From Pseudomonadota bacterium (GTDB lineage Bacteria > Pseudomonadota > Alphaproteobacteria > Rhizobiales > Xanthobacteraceae): 64,000 nucleotides of DNA. Below are positions 23,966 through 33,778 of this stretch, one piece after another. A program made the translations under genes and the position numbers. The stretch lies in the NCBI GenBank assembly GCA_023422775.1, contig JAFAGM010000123.1, positions 49,083 to 113,082 of the forward strand, given 5' to 3'. The stretch's first letter is position 1, and each line of letters starts with the position of its first letter. Below the pieces are notes generated by a model. That model saw only the letters and a list, made by a program, of their open reading frames with translations. It did no database searches and was not told the DNA's origin.

Positions 23966-26900
23966 TCAATAGGTGTGCGAAGCGGCGGTGTCCCCGAGGC
24001 GCTCCTCGGACTGCCGTTGCATCAGCCGCATCAGCGGCTTCCGCCCGAACATCAGAAACAGCACGGGCGTGACCAGCGCATCGAGCAACGTCGCGCTGAC
24101 AAGCCCGCCGAAGATGGTCACGGCGACCGGGTGCAGGATCTCCTTGCCCGGCTCGTCGGCCGCGACCAGCAGCGGCAGCAGCGCCAGCCCCGCGGAGAGT
24201 GCCGTCATCAGGACGGGTGTCATGCGCTCGAGGCTGCCGCGGATCACGAGCTCCGGCCCGAACGCCATTCCCTCTCGCAATGCGAGGTTGATGTAATGGC
24301 TGATCTTGAGAATGCCGTTGCGTGTCGCGATCCCGGCGAGCGTGATGAAGCCGACCATGCTGGCGACGGAGAGCGGCTGTCCGGTTAGCGCCAGCGCCGC
24401 GACCGAGCCGATCAGGGCCAACGGTACCCCGCCCATGATGATGGCGGCCAGCACGGCGGAGCGGTAGCGGCTGTAGAGAATCGCAAAGATCAGCGCCAGC
24501 GATATCACGGAAAGGATGCCGATCCTGCGGCTGGCTTCCTCCTGAGCCTGGAACGTGCCTTCAAGGCTCGCCGTGACGCCCTGCGGCAGGCTCGAAGCGT
24601 CCAGTTCGGCGCGGATGCGGCGCACGATCTCCGCCATGTCGGTCCTGCCGTCCGAGTTGGCGAGGATGACGATGCGCCGGCGGCCGTTCTCCCGCAGGAT
24701 CTGGTTGGGCCCGTCGGTCTCCTTTACATCCGCGATCTGGCGCGCCGGGATCCAGCCTGAAGGCGTCTTGATCAGGAGATCGCCGAGCTTCTCGGTGGTA
24801 CGTAGCTGGTCGGGCAGCCGCATGACGACGTCGTAGCGCTTGTAGCCGTCGACCACGCGCGAGATGACGCGCCCGCTCGACAGCCGTGACAACTGATCGG
24901 TCACCGCGCCCGGCTGCACGCCATAGAGCGCGGCGCGGGTATAATCGACGCGGATTTCGAGCTGCGGGATTCGCACCTGCTTTTCGACCTGCAGGTCCTG
25001 GATGCCTTCGATCTTCGAGAGCCGCGAGCGAAGTTCCTCCGCGCTGTTTCGCAGCGTGTCGAGATCGTCGCCGAACAGCTTCAGGGCGAGTTCGGCGCGC
25101 ACGCCCGAGAGCAGGTGATCGAGCCGGTGCGATATCGGCTGTCCGACATTGACAGAGAGCGGCAGCACCGAAAGCCGGGAGCGTATATCCGCGACGATTT
25201 CGGGCTTGGGCCGCTGCGAGCGCTTCAGATCGACTTCCAGGTCGGACGAATGGATGCCTTCGGCGTGCTCGTCCAGTTCCGCGCGCCCGGTGCGCCTTCC
25301 GACGCTGATCACTTCCGGCACGTCGAGCAGCAGGCGCTCGGCGATCGAGCCCACGCGCGTTGATTCCGAAAGCGAGACGCCCGGGTTGAACGCGATGTTG
25401 ATCGTGAACGTGCCTTCGTTGAAGGCCGGAAGGAACGCGCGATTGAGACCCAGCGCACCCACACCGGCGCCCAGCACCGCCAGCGCCGTGACGCCGAGCA
25501 GCAATCCCCTGTGCGCCAGCGCAAGCCGGAGTGCGGTATGGTTCACGGATTTGAGCTTGCGGACCAGCCAGCTCTCCCGTTCCGCCAGGCGCTTCATCCC
25601 CGGCAGCAGGTAATAGGCCATCACGGGGGTGAGGGTGATCGAGACGAACAGGCTCGCGAGGATCGAGATGATGTAGGCGTGGCCAAGCGGCGCGAACAGC
25701 CGTCCCTCGATGCCGGAAAGCGCAAACAGCGGCACGAACACGAGCACGATGATCATCGTGGCGTAGACGATTCCGGATCGCACTTCGTTGGACGCGGAGA
25801 CCACCACGTCGAACACGGAGCGGGGATTGCCTTGCTCGCGGTTCTCGCGCAGCCGGCGGAAGATGTTCTCGACATCGACGACGGCGTCGTCGACCAGTTC
25901 GCCGATGGCGATCGCCAGGCCGCCCAGGGTCATCGTATTGATGGACAAGCCAAGCAGCTTGAAGATGATCGCCGTGGTCAGGATCGAGACCGGGATCGCG
26001 GTGAGCGAAATCGCCGTCGTGCGCCAGTTGAGCAGGAACGCGAACAGGATGATGGCCACGACGAGGGCCGCTTCGAGCAGCACCCGCTCGACGTTCTGGA
26101 TCGAGTTCTCGATGAAACTCGCCTGCCTGAATATGATCTCGTTGGCCTTCACGCCGGACGGCAGGCTGGATTCGAGTTCCGCGAGCACCTGCGTGATCTG
26201 TTGCGTCAGCTTCACCGTGTCGACGTTCGGCTGCTTCTCGACCGAGACGATCACGGCGGGCTTGCTCATGTAGCCGGCGTCGCCGCGCTTGACCTTGGGG
26301 GCGAAGTCGACGTTCGCCACCTGCCGCAACAGGATCGGCCGCCCTTCGATGGTGGTAACGACGATGTTGCGCAGGTCTTCGAGGCTCGTCGTGCGCCCGA
26401 TATTCCGGATCAGGAATTCGCGGGTGTTCTGGTCGGTGAAGCCGCCGCCGGTGTTGGTGCCGAACTGTCTCAGCGCCTGCTCGATCTGCTCGTAGCCGAC
26501 GCCGAGTGCGCGCAACGCGGAAGGTATTGGTGCAATCCGGTATTGGCGGACCTCGCCGCCGATCGGGATCACCTGCGCGACACCGGGTATCGCGAGCAGC
26601 CGGGGCCTGATCGTGAAATCGGCGATCTCGCGCACCTCCATGGGCGAAGCCGTCTTCGACGTCACTGCGACCAGGAGGATCTGGCCCATGATCGAACTGA
26701 TGGGGCCGATCTGCGGGGTGACGTTCAGGGGCAACTGGCTCTGTACCTGCGCGAGACGTTCCGCGACCAGTTGACGGTTGCGGAAGATATCGGTTCCCCA
26801 ATCGAACTCGACGTAGACGATCGAGAGCCCGATGCCCGAGACCGATCGCACCCGGCTGACACCGGGCACGCCGTTCATCTGGGTTTCGATCGGGAAGCTG

Positions 26901-27094
26901 ACGAGCTGCTCGACTTCCGGCGGGGCGTAACCTTCCGATTCCGTCATGATGGTGACGGTCGGACGGTTGAGGTCCGGGAACACATCGACGGGCAACTGGC
27001 GCGCGGTATAGGCGCCCAGAAGGACGAGGATGCCCGCCATCGCAAGAACCAACAGGCGATTGCGGAGCGAGGCGCTGACCAGGAATGTGAACAT
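23966..27094 (-). CDS. Heavy-metal efflux RND pump (CusA/CzcA family)
   Basis: This 1042-residue RND transporter has 12 expected membrane segments with two large periplasmic loops. The fourth segment reads [25 protein letters not shown]. This differs from the DFG...DGA motif of zinc/cobalt CzcA pumps and is nearer the CusA-like and NrsA-like groups, so substrate is open (copper/silver or nickel). Start 27094 follows the adaptor gene by 11 bases; the open frame extends further upstream inside the adaptor gene. Confidence 0.9.
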   Translation of the reverse strand: MFTFLVSASLRNRLLVLAMAGILVLLGAYTARQLPVDVFPDLNRPTVTIMTESEGYAPPEVEQLVSFPIETQMNGVPGVSRVRSVSGIGLSIVYVEFDWGTDIFRNRQLVAERLAQVQSQLPLNVTPQIGPISSIMGQILLVAVTSKTASPMEVREIADFTIRPRLLAIPGVAQVIPIGGEVRQYRIAPIPSALRALGVGYEQIEQALRQFGTNTGGGFTDQNTREFLIRNIGRTTSLEDLRNIVVTTIEGRPILLRQVANVDFAPKVKRGDAGYMSKPAVIVSVEKQPNVDTVKLTQQITQVLAELESSLPSGVKANEIIFRQASFIENSIQNVERVLLEAALVVAIILFAFLLNWRTTAISLTAIPVSILTTAIIFKLLGLSINTMTLGGLAIAIGELVDDAVVDVENIFRRLRENREQGNPRSVFDVVVSASNEVRSGIVYATMIIVLVFVPLFALSGIEGRLFAPLGHAYIISILASLFVSITLTPVMAYYLLPGMKRLAERESWLVRKLKSVNHTALRLALAHRGLLLGVTALAVLGAGVGALGLNRAFLPAFNEGTFTINIAFNPGVSLSESTRVGSIAERLLLDVPEVISVGRRTGRAELDEHAEGIHSSDLEVDLKRSQRPKPEIVADIRSRLSVLPLSVNVGQPISHRLDHLLSGVRAELALKLFGDDLDTLRNSAEELRSRLSKIEGIQDLQVEKQVRIPQLEIRVDYTRAALYGVQPGAVTDQLSRLSSGRVISRVVDGYKRYDVVMRLPDQLRTTEKLGDLLIKTPSGWIPARQIADVKETDGPNQILRENGRRRIVILANSDGRTDMAEIVRRIRAELDASSLPQGVTASLEGTFQAQEEASRRIGILSVISLALIFAILYSRYRSAVLAAIIMGGVPLALIGSVAALALTGQPLSVASMVGFITLAGIATRNGILKISHYINLALREGMAFGPELVIRGSLERMTPVLMTALSAGLALLPLLVAADEPGKEILHPVAVTIFGGLVSATLLDALVTPVLFLMFGRKPLMRLMQRQSEERLGDTAASHTY

Positions 27095-27105
27095 GCGCGC
27101 CCCCT

Positions 27106-28767
27106 TTAGCGAACGTGATCGAGAAGGTCCGCGCCTTGCGACACGATCCGCTTGCCGGGCGTGAACCCCGATACGATCAACACGCGATCGCCGTCGAGCG
27201 GCTCGGTACGCACGCTCCTCGGCATGAACCGCTCGGGCGTGATGTGCTCGTAGACGAAGTCCTGGCCGTTGGAGCCGCGAACGACGCTGGCCCGCGGCAC
27301 GGCGAGGCCTTGCTTGGCATCGTCGGTCGCGACCAGTACGGTCAGGAACTGGCCTGCGCGTAGCCCTGCCGTGTCGCCGGTTACGGCAAAATGCACCGGC
27401 ACTGACTGGCTGCGGTCGGCGAAGCCGGTGCCCTGGTAGACGAGGTCGTAGTTCCTGCCCGTATAGGTCGACGCCCGCGCGCCGCGGGATGGTTCCAGGC
27501 TCTCGAAGCTCAGCGCCTCGACCCACAGCCGCGACGGATCGATGATGTTGAAGACGACGGAACTCGGCTGGACGATCTGGCCGGCCACGGCGCTGCCTTC
27601 GGCGATCACGCCTGCGACCGGCGCGATCAGCGCTTCGGGCTCGCGGCGCGACGTTTCTATCGCTGCGCGCCGCTGGCGGAGCCCCTCCAGCTCAAGCCGT
27701 GTGTCATCGAGCTGGGTGCGCGATATCGCGCCTGATGGCGCCAGCTGCTCGTAACGGGCGAACCTGCGCTCGACGATCGATATCTGCTGATCGAGTTCGC
27801 CCTGGCGCTGCCGCATGTCGGAAACGTCGATCGCCTGGATGGGCGGCGTGACATAGCCCAGGATATCGCCCTGCTTCACCCGTGTGCCCAGGCGGGGAAA
27901 GCCGCCGGGTGGTGCGGAAAGGCGGCCTCCGACGGCGGATTGCACGTAGCCGCTGGCGTTGGGATCGGGGATGATCCTTCCCGGAAGTTCAGTGACCTTC
28001 TTGTGAACAGCGTCTTCGGCGAGCAGCGTCCGCAGCGCAAATATCCGCTGCACCGTCTTCGGCACAAAGACCGCGCCGTCCGGAAGCCGCTGGGCGCGCT
28101 CGCCGGAGACGGTGCTGATGGCAAGCTCCGCCTTTTCTTCCTCGTGGCCGTGGCCTTCATGCGCCCGCAGTTCGCGCGCGCCGATGAGCACGGAGAGGAC
28201 CGCAACAACGGCCATCGCCCTGCGCCGGCCGCGCAGGACGACGGCGGAGAGCAGAGCTCCCACGAGCGCGCCGCCCAGCACGAGAAGAACCGAGTTGGCG
28301 CTGATGTGGCTGTCAGGCTCGGCATCTCGTTGCAGGGCACCTTGCACGGCGGCTGGCGCCGTCTGGATCGTCAGCGGCAGGATGTCGGTGTCGCCTCCTG
28401 CCGTCACCGTGAAGATCAGGTCCGTGCGTCCGCCCCTGGCGAGCCACGGTGCTGCCACACGATAAGTGCCGTCGGTACTCTCCGTGGCTTTAACGGGACC
28501 GGCGGGGGATTCGACCTCGAGCGTTGCGCCGGTCACCGGTTCGTTGGTGGCGAAGCGGTCGAGATAAATCTCGAGATTTTCGCCACGGGCAACCGCAACG
28601 AGCTCGAACGCGCTGGAATCGGCCTCGCCGCGTGGCAGTGCGCCTGCCGCGGCCGGTGGCTGCTCCTTGTGGTCATGGCCCTCGTGCGCGAAAGCCGGTG
28701 CGACCGCGGCGCCGAGAGCCGCAGTCACTGCGAGAGCATGCAGGGCACGCCCGAAATGGGAAAGCAT
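27106..28767 (-). CDS. RND efflux adaptor (membrane fusion protein) with extra N-terminal domain
   Basis: This 553-residue protein is longer than usual adaptors of about 400. It has a signal peptide, HEGHDHKE, a beta-rich domain (about 50-140), a membrane segment (about 160-205), a second HEGHGHEEE stretch, then the classical adaptor from about residue 235 ([15 protein letters not shown], coiled-coil hairpin near 320-375, [13 protein letters not shown]). The layout suggests an inner-membrane anchored adaptor with metal-sensing His clusters. It precedes the pump gene. No outer-membrane channel gene lies in the window. Confidence 0.86.
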   Translation of the reverse strand: MLSHFGRALHALAVTAALGAAVAPAFAHEGHDHKEQPPAAAGALPRGEADSSAFELVAVARGENLEIYLDRFATNEPVTGATLEVESPAGPVKATESTDGTYRVAAPWLARGGRTDLIFTVTAGGDTDILPLTIQTAPAAVQGALQRDAEPDSHISANSVLLVLGGALVGALLSAVVLRGRRRAMAVVAVLSVLIGARELRAHEGHGHEEEKAELAISTVSGERAQRLPDGAVFVPKTVQRIFALRTLLAEDAVHKKVTELPGRIIPDPNASGYVQSAVGGRLSAPPGGFPRLGTRVKQGDILGYVTPPIQAIDVSDMRQRQGELDQQISIVERRFARYEQLAPSGAISRTQLDDTRLELEGLRQRRAAIETSRREPEALIAPVAGVIAEGSAVAGQIVQPSSVVFNIIDPSRLWVEALSFESLEPSRGARASTYTGRNYDLVYQGTGFADRSQSVPVHFAVTGDTAGLRAGQFLTVLVATDDAKQGLAVPRASVVRGSNGQDFVYEHITPERFMPRSVRTEPLDGDRVLIVSGFTPGKRIVSQGADLLDHVR

Positions 28768-28847
28768 GTTGGCCGTCCTTCAAACTGAATTGCCGTCGCT
28801 TGCGGGCAGCACGGGGCATGCCTCGCAAACTCATGGTTCGGTTGGAT

Positions 28848-29258
28848 TCAGATGAAGTGCTTTGGAGGCCGCCGGAGCGACTCCGGCTCGCGGTCCGGCC
28901 ATATCCGTGACGGCGCAAATGCAACGCGGGTCATCGACCGGGGAAACGTCATGAGCGCGACGGGATTGGGCAATCCGGCCGCACAGCAGGCGGCACATGC
29001 GAACAGGCAGCAGGCGCCGGTGCAGTTGCGGTCCGACACCGGGATTGTCCCGTCCTGCTTCCACTGCGACTGCTGCAACGAAGCAGGCGTGGCCAGTCGT
29101 TCGGATTCCTGAGATGCGGCTTGAAATGCAGCGTGGCCGTTATGAACGGATGCCTGATGCTGATGGCCGAGATGGGCCTGGGCGACGGACGGCGCGAACG
29201 AAAGCGCGATCAAAACGACCGCCGCTCCCAGAATTCGCATGATCAGTTGCCTTGGCAT
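28848..29258 (-). CDS. Secreted His/Cys-containing hypothetical protein, first gene of efflux operon
   Basis: This 136-residue protein has a signal peptide (MPRQLIMRILGAAVVLIALSFAPSVAQA), then HLGHQHQ, then a Cys cluster NCTGACCLFACAACC around residues 78-92. ATG 29258 has AAGGG 5 bases upstream; a second Met is at 29240. The Cys cluster lies in a short hydrophobic stretch and may bind metal. Its place before the adaptor gene suggests metal sensing or buffering. No family is recognised. Confidence 0.6.
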   Translation of the reverse strand: MPRQLIMRILGAAVVLIALSFAPSVAQAHLGHQHQASVHNGHAAFQAASQESERLATPASLQQSQWKQDGTIPVSDRNCTGACCLFACAACCAAGLPNPVALMTFPRSMTRVAFAPSRIWPDREPESLRRPPKHFI

Positions 29259-29426
29259 GATACCCTTATCGTAGCACGGATGCCGCCTAGATATCGAGGT
29301 GGAACCGGGAATTCAAGGTCCTGTCCTGCTGCCGATGATGCAATCGCGAACCGGTTTCAACAGGCGATGCGCGACGCCGGCAACCTGAGGCCCGGTCCTC
29401 CTTGTGGCGTTCGGTTCGCCCGCGCC

Positions 29427-29825
29427 TCAGGTCGGCAGGTAATGCCGGATGGCCGGCAGGAAGAAGATCGCGATATTGATCGCGAAGCCGAGGCTCCAGA
29501 GGATCGAGCGCAGCGTCGGGCGGTTGCCGAGATAGGTGAAGACATAGGCGATCCGCACGATCAGGAACAGGACCGCGAGCTCGTCGATGTAGTGCTGCGG
29601 GGCCTGCCTGAATTCGGCCAGCAGCACGGCCAGGGCAAAGAACGGAAAAGCCTCGATCCCGTTCTGATGGGCACCGAGCGCACGGGCGCTGATCGGGTCT
29701 TCGTAGAACGCGGGATCGCGCGGCTTGGCGTTGTCGAAACGGCGATGTCCGGCCCATTTGACCGAGGCGATCGTCAGCAGGTAAAGCAACAGCGCTCCGA
29801 AAACGCACCATTCGGCGATCGTCAT
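29427..29825 (-). CDS. MAPEG-family membrane protein
   Basis: This 132-residue protein has four hydrophobic segments and the MAPEG pattern: ARALGAHQNGIEAFPFFALAVLLAE, then RIAYVFTYLGNRPTLRS. MAPEG proteins include glutathione transferases and leukotriene synthases; bacterial members are mostly uncharacterised. ATG 29825 follows GGGAGGAACC. It is divergent from hemH. Confidence 0.85.
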   Translation of the reverse strand: MTIAEWCVFGALLLYLLTIASVKWAGHRRFDNAKPRDPAFYEDPISARALGAHQNGIEAFPFFALAVLLAEFRQAPQHYIDELAVLFLIVRIAYVFTYLGNRPTLRSILWSLGFAINIAIFFLPAIRHYLPT

Positions 29826-29913
29826 GGTTCCTCCCGCCCTCGGCGATATCCGAGCGTATCGAACCGGCCATTGCCTTGACAAGGATGGGCCAACACGCGA
29901 AGCCACTGAAATC

Positions 29914-30951
29914 ATGACGGCAGCCACCACCATTGGAAGCGCAAAGCCTGTGCCTGCAATCGGGCGTGAACGCGTCGGCGTGCTGCTGGTCAATCTCGGC
30001 ACCCCTGACACCGCGGACGCCAGCGGGGTGCGGGTCTATCTGAAGGAATTCCTCTCCGACCCGCGCGTGATCGAGGACCAGGGGCTGCGCTGGAAGCTGA
30101 TCCTGAACGGCATCATCCTGCGCGTGCGTCCCGTCCGGAAGGCACGCGACTATCGGAAGATCTGGAATACCGAGAAGAACGAGTCCCCGCTCAAGACCAT
30201 CACCCGCGCGCAGGCCGGGAAACTGTCGGAAGCGATCGCCGATCACGAACACGTCGTGGTGGATTGGGCGATGCGCTACGGCAACCCGTCGATCCGTTCG
30301 CGCATCGCGGCGCTGACCGCGCAGGGCTGCGACCGCCTGCTGGTGGTGCCGCTCTATCCGCAATATTCCGCCGCGACCTCGGCGACCGTCTGCGACGAAG
30401 TGTTTCGCGTGCTGGCCGACATGCGCGCGCAGCCGACGCTGCGGGTGACGCCGCCTTATTACGACGACCCTGAATACATCGAAGCGTTGGCGATCTCGAT
30501 CAAGGCGCACCTGGCGACGCTGCCGTTCCGGCCCGAACTGATCGTGGCGTCGTTTCACGGCATGCCGCAGAAATATGTCGACCAGGGCGATCCCTACCAG
30601 GCGCAGTGCATCGCAACAACCGAGAGCTTGCGCGAGCGCATGGGCCTTGATGCGTCCGGACTGATTCTTACATTTCAATCGCGCTTCGGCTTCGACGAGT
30701 GGCTGCAACCCTACACCGACAAGACCATCGAAAAACTTGCGAAAGATGGCGTGAAGAATATCGCCGTCGTGACGCCCGGCTTCTCGGCCGATTGCCTGGA
30801 GACGCTGGAGGAGATCGCGCAGGAAAACGCCGAGATCTTCAAGCACAGCGGCGGCGAGCAATTCGCCGCGATTCCCTGCCTCAACGACAGCGATGCCGGC
30901 ATGGACGTGATTCGCCAACTCGTGCTCCGCGAGTTGCAAGGCTGGATATAG
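29914..30951 (+). CDS. hemH: Ferrochelatase
   Basis: This 345-residue enzyme inserts iron into protoporphyrin IX, the last step of haem synthesis. Key marks are VGVLLVNLGTPD at the start, the metal-site His in LIVASFHGMPQKYVDQGDPY, and VTPGFSADCLETLEEI with the conserved Glu. ATG 29914 is the start matching the family; the frame is open upstream. It stands alone between divergent MAPEG and downstream Band 7 genes. Confidence 0.95.
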   Translation: MTAATTIGSAKPVPAIGRERVGVLLVNLGTPDTADASGVRVYLKEFLSDPRVIEDQGLRWKLILNGIILRVRPVRKARDYRKIWNTEKNESPLKTITRAQAGKLSEAIADHEHVVVDWAMRYGNPSIRSRIAALTAQGCDRLLVVPLYPQYSAATSATVCDEVFRVLADMRAQPTLRVTPPYYDDPEYIEALAISIKAHLATLPFRPELIVASFHGMPQKYVDQGDPYQAQCIATTESLRERMGLDASGLILTFQSRFGFDEWLQPYTDKTIEKLAKDGVKNIAVVTPGFSADCLETLEEIAQENAEIFKHSGGEQFAAIPCLNDSDAGMDVIRQLVLRELQGWI

Positions 30952-31133
30952 CGGCTGGATTTAACCAAATCCAGCAACGGCCGGAGTCCGGATCGAATAC
31001 ATCTGGTGGCCTGCAAACCATTCCCTAGCTATATAATCAGAACGTGAGAGCGGCCGGCCGAATCGGCGCCGCGGCTGTGCCGACCAAGAGGGACCGTGCC
31101 CGGCGACGCATTTGCCGGCTTTGGAGGGATTTT

Positions 31134-32123
31134 ATGACCGGCTTCGATATCTTCGCGATCGTCTTCGTTCTGCTCGTCATCGTCACGCTGTTCGCAGGCG
31201 TCAAGACGGTGCCGCAGGGCTACGACTGGACCATCGAGCGGTTCGGCAAATACACCCGCACGCTGTCGCCGGGATTGAACATCATCGTGCCCTATTTCGA
31301 CCGCGTCGGCCGCAAGATGAACATGATGGAGCAGGTGATCAACATTCCCGAGCAGGAGGTGATCACCAAGGACAACGCCACCGTGACGGTGGACGGCGTC
31401 GCGTTCTTCCAGGTGTTCGACGCCGCCAAGGCGAGCTACGAGGTCGCCCATCTGGAGCAGGCGATCATCGTCCTGACCATGACCAACATCCGTTCGGTGA
31501 TGGGATCCATGGACCTCGACCAGGTGCTGTCGCATCGCGACGAGATCAACGAACGGCTGCTGCGCGTGGTCGACGCCGCGGTGTCGCCGTGGGGACTGAA
31601 GGTCAACCGCATCGAGATCAAGGACATCGTGCCGCCGGCCGACCTCGTCGAAGCCATGGGCCGGCAGATGAAGGCCGAGCGCGTCAAGCGCGCCGACATC
31701 CTGCAGGCCGAGGGCCAGCGGCAGTCGGAAATCCTGCGCGCGGAGGGCGCCAAGCAGGGCCAGATCCTGCAGGCGGAAGGCCGCCGCGAGGCCGCCTTCC
31801 GTGACGCCGAAGCGCGCGAGCGCCTGGCGGAGGCGGAAGCCAAGGCGACGCAGATGGTTTCCGAATCCATCGCCAAGGGCGATGTCGCCGCGCTGAACTA
31901 TTTCATCGCCGACAAGTACATCAAGGCGTTCGGGCAGCTTGCGGAGTCGCCGAACCAGAAGATCCTGATGCTTCCGATCGAGGCGACCAGCGTGCTGTCC
32001 TCGCTGGCCGGCATCGGCGAGATCGCCAAGGCGACCTTTGGCGAAGCCGCGACATCGGCCGCCGCCCGGCGGACGGGATCGGTGCCGAGCACCACGCCGC
32101 CGCCGGTAGCGCCGCAGCGATAG
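31134..32123 (+). CDS. SPFH/Band 7 membrane protein, QmcA-like
   Basis: This 329-residue protein has one N-terminal membrane helix (IFAIVFVLLVIVTLFAGVKTV), the Band 7 domain (about 25-200, GYDWTIERFGKYTRTLSPGLNIIVPYFD), and an Ala/Glu/Gln-rich coiled coil (about 185-260). It should form membrane-bound oligomers that organise microdomains or support membrane quality control. GGAGGG precedes ATG 31134. It is followed by its usual NfeD partner. Confidence 0.9.
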   Translation: MTGFDIFAIVFVLLVIVTLFAGVKTVPQGYDWTIERFGKYTRTLSPGLNIIVPYFDRVGRKMNMMEQVINIPEQEVITKDNATVTVDGVAFFQVFDAAKASYEVAHLEQAIIVLTMTNIRSVMGSMDLDQVLSHRDEINERLLRVVDAAVSPWGLKVNRIEIKDIVPPADLVEAMGRQMKAERVKRADILQAEGQRQSEILRAEGAKQGQILQAEGRREAAFRDAEARERLAEAEAKATQMVSESIAKGDVAALNYFIADKYIKAFGQLAESPNQKILMLPIEATSVLSSLAGIGEIAKATFGEAATSAAARRTGSVPSTTPPPVAPQR

Positions 32124-32140
32124 GATTTGAGGTTCGTGCC

Positions 32141-32587
32141 ATGACCGAAATGTTTACGACGCTGGGCACCTGGAACTGGCTCATCTTCGGCTTCATCCTG
32201 ATGGCGCTGGAGCTGCTGGCGCCGGGCGTCTTCATGTTCTGGCTCGGACTTGCAGCGCTGCTGGTCGGGCTGGTGTCGTTTGCGATCAATCCGTCCTGGC
32301 AGACGCAGCTTCTGATGTTTGCGGTGTTCGCTGTCGCGGCCGTGCCGGCGTGGCGATATTTTGCGCGCGCCGCTTCCAGCAAGAGCGTCAGCAACCCGTT
32401 CCTCAACAGGCGCACCGAGGCGATGGTGGGCAGGGAATTCACGCTGGAAAGGCCGATCGTCAATGGCACCGGCACGGTGCGGATCGACGATACGATCTGG
32501 CGCATCGCCGGTCCCGATGCGCCGGCCGGCAGCCGCGTCAGGGTGGTGCAGGCCGACGGCGCGAGCCTGACGGTGGCGGTCGCCTAG
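32141..32587 (+). CDS. NfeD-family membrane protein
   Basis: This 148-residue protein has three hydrophobic segments and a C-terminal OB-fold (about 85-148, AMVGREFTLERPIVNGTGTVRIDDTIW). Short NfeD proteins pair with SPFH partners like the gene 17 bases upstream. Together they act in membrane maintenance. The stop is two bases from the convergent HxlR gene. Confidence 0.9.
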   Translation: MTEMFTTLGTWNWLIFGFILMALELLAPGVFMFWLGLAALLVGLVSFAINPSWQTQLLMFAVFAVAAVPAWRYFARAASSKSVSNPFLNRRTEAMVGREFTLERPIVNGTGTVRIDDTIWRIAGPDAPAGSRVRVVQADGASLTVAVA

Positions 32588-32588
32588 T

Positions 32589-32927
32589 TCAGCTCGGGAT
32601 CCGTTTGCTCCACCGCTCCGCGAAACGATTCAGCGGCATGAAGGTCTCGTTCAACTCCCTGCCCAGTTCGGTCAGGCCATAGCCATCGCCGGCCACGAGT
32701 TCGATGAGGCCGGCCTCGCGCAGTTCCGACAATCTGGCCTGCATCACCGTCGGCGAAGCCTCGTCGCAGGCTGTCCGCAGCGCGCGCGACGTCAGCGATC
32801 CCTCGCGCAGCTCCCACATGATCCGCAACGTCCAGCGCCGGCCCAGCAGATCCAGCAGCGCCATGATCGGGCGGCCGGTTCGCGATCCCCGAACGGTCTT
32901 CTTCGCGGTGACAGCCGGCTTCGGCAT
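32589..32927 (-). CDS. HxlR-family winged-helix transcriptional regulator
   Basis: This 112-residue regulator has the HxlR layout, with GRRWTLRIMWELREGSLTSRALRTAC and SPTVMQARLSELREAGLIE forming the winged helix. Unusually for the family there is no N-terminal Cys redox switch near CP, since the N-terminus is Lys/Thr/Arg rich. It is divergent from an AhpD-like gene, and two tandem palindromes lie between, so it likely controls that gene and itself. Confidence 0.87.
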   Translation of the reverse strand: MPKPAVTAKKTVRGSRTGRPIMALLDLLGRRWTLRIMWELREGSLTSRALRTACDEASPTVMQARLSELREAGLIELVAGDGYGLTELGRELNETFMPLNRFAERWSKRIPS

Positions 32928-32948
32928 CGAAAATCCCTCTTGCGTCTT

Positions 32949-32987
32949 GCTACTAAATATGTAGCGTATTGCTACGTTTATTGTAGC
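32949..32987. promoter_or_regulatory. Tandem operators of the HxlR regulator
   Basis: GCTAC-n7-GTAGC occurs twice, at 32949-32965 and 32971-32987, with centres 22 bases apart, about two helix turns. This places two dimers on the same DNA face. The site lies between the divergent HxlR and AhpD-like start codons and would overlap both promoters. Confidence 0.75.
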
Positions 32988-33001
32988 AATAGGAGTTGAC
33001 C

Positions 33002-33559
33002 GTGTCCCAGCCTACGCCGCGCATCGCGCCGTTGCAGCCGCCTTATGCACCGGAGATTCGAGAGCAGTTCGACCGGATCATGCGCGGCGCGCCGCCGCTG
33101 ATACTGTTTCGGGTCATGGCGGGCAACGCCCGCGCCTGGGAAAAATTCCGCGCCGGCAGCCTGCTGGACCGCGGGCCGCTGAGCCTGCGGGAACGCGAGA
33201 TCGTCATCGATCGCACCTGCGCACGGACCGGGTGCGAGTACGAATGGGGCGTGCATGTCACGACGTTTGCGACAGCCGCGCACCTGAGCGAGGAGCAGGT
33301 CCGCGCCACCGTGGTAGGGGCTGCCACCGACGCGTGCTGGTCGGCGGCGGAACAGGCCATGATCGCGGCTGTCGACGCGCTGCACGAGCGGGCAACGCTC
33401 AGCGACGCCGAATTCACGGCGCTGTCGGCGCATTATGACGAGGCGAAGATTTTCGAGATCATCCTGCTGTGCGGCTTCTATCGCACCGTGTCGTATCTCG
33501 CGAACGGCCTGGCTTTGCCGCTGGAGGAGAAGGCGGCGCGGTTTCCCGCCCGAACCTGA
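33002..33559 (+). CDS. Carboxymuconolactone decarboxylase / AhpD-like family protein
   Basis: This 185-residue protein has the AhpD-type helix bundle, with LSLREREIVIDRTCARTGCEYEWGVHV carrying Cys-x4-Cys and a following His in place of the strict CxxC. Members are peroxidase-like or decarboxylases. GTG 33002 has AGGAG 6 bases upstream; a TTG at 32996 is in frame but too close. The HxlR control suggests induction by an aldehyde, quinone or peroxide. Confidence 0.82.
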   Translation: MSQPTPRIAPLQPPYAPEIREQFDRIMRGAPPLILFRVMAGNARAWEKFRAGSLLDRGPLSLREREIVIDRTCARTGCEYEWGVHVTTFATAAHLSEEQVRATVVGAATDACWSAAEQAMIAAVDALHERATLSDAEFTALSAHYDEAKIFEIILLCGFYRTVSYLANGLALPLEEKAARFPART

Positions 33560-33561
33560 CC

Positions 33562-33680
33562 CCGTCATTGCGAGCGAAGCGACTTGTCCGCCGAAGCCTT
33601 GGCGAAGGCGGAAGCAATCCATATCTCAGCGCGGGGATAGATGGATTGCTTCGTCGCTTTCGCTCCTCGCAATGACGGGG
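33562..33680. repeat. Dispersed inverted repeat, family C, copy 1
   Basis: CCCGTCATTGCGAGCGAAGC at the left is answered by an inverted CGCTCCTCGCAATGACGGG at the right, with GCAATCCAT / ATGGATTGC as inner arms. A related copy lies at 53718-53826. It is intergenic and non-coding. Confidence 0.72.
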
Positions 33681-33688
33681 AAAGGTCG

Positions 33689-33766
33689 TAGGGTGAGTTA
33701 GCGAAGCGTAACCCACCGATATGCGGGGACAGATCGTGGGTTACGCCTTCGGCTAACCCACCCCGC
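33689..33766. repeat. Intergenic inverted repeat, family E
   Basis: GGTGAGTTAGCGAAGCGTAA and, inverted, TTACGCCTTCGGCTAACCC flank a short spacer. It follows repeat C closely and ends about 10 bases before the stop of the isomerase gene. It could serve as a transcription end between convergent genes. Confidence 0.6.
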
Positions 33767-33778
33767 GATGCCTTCGAA

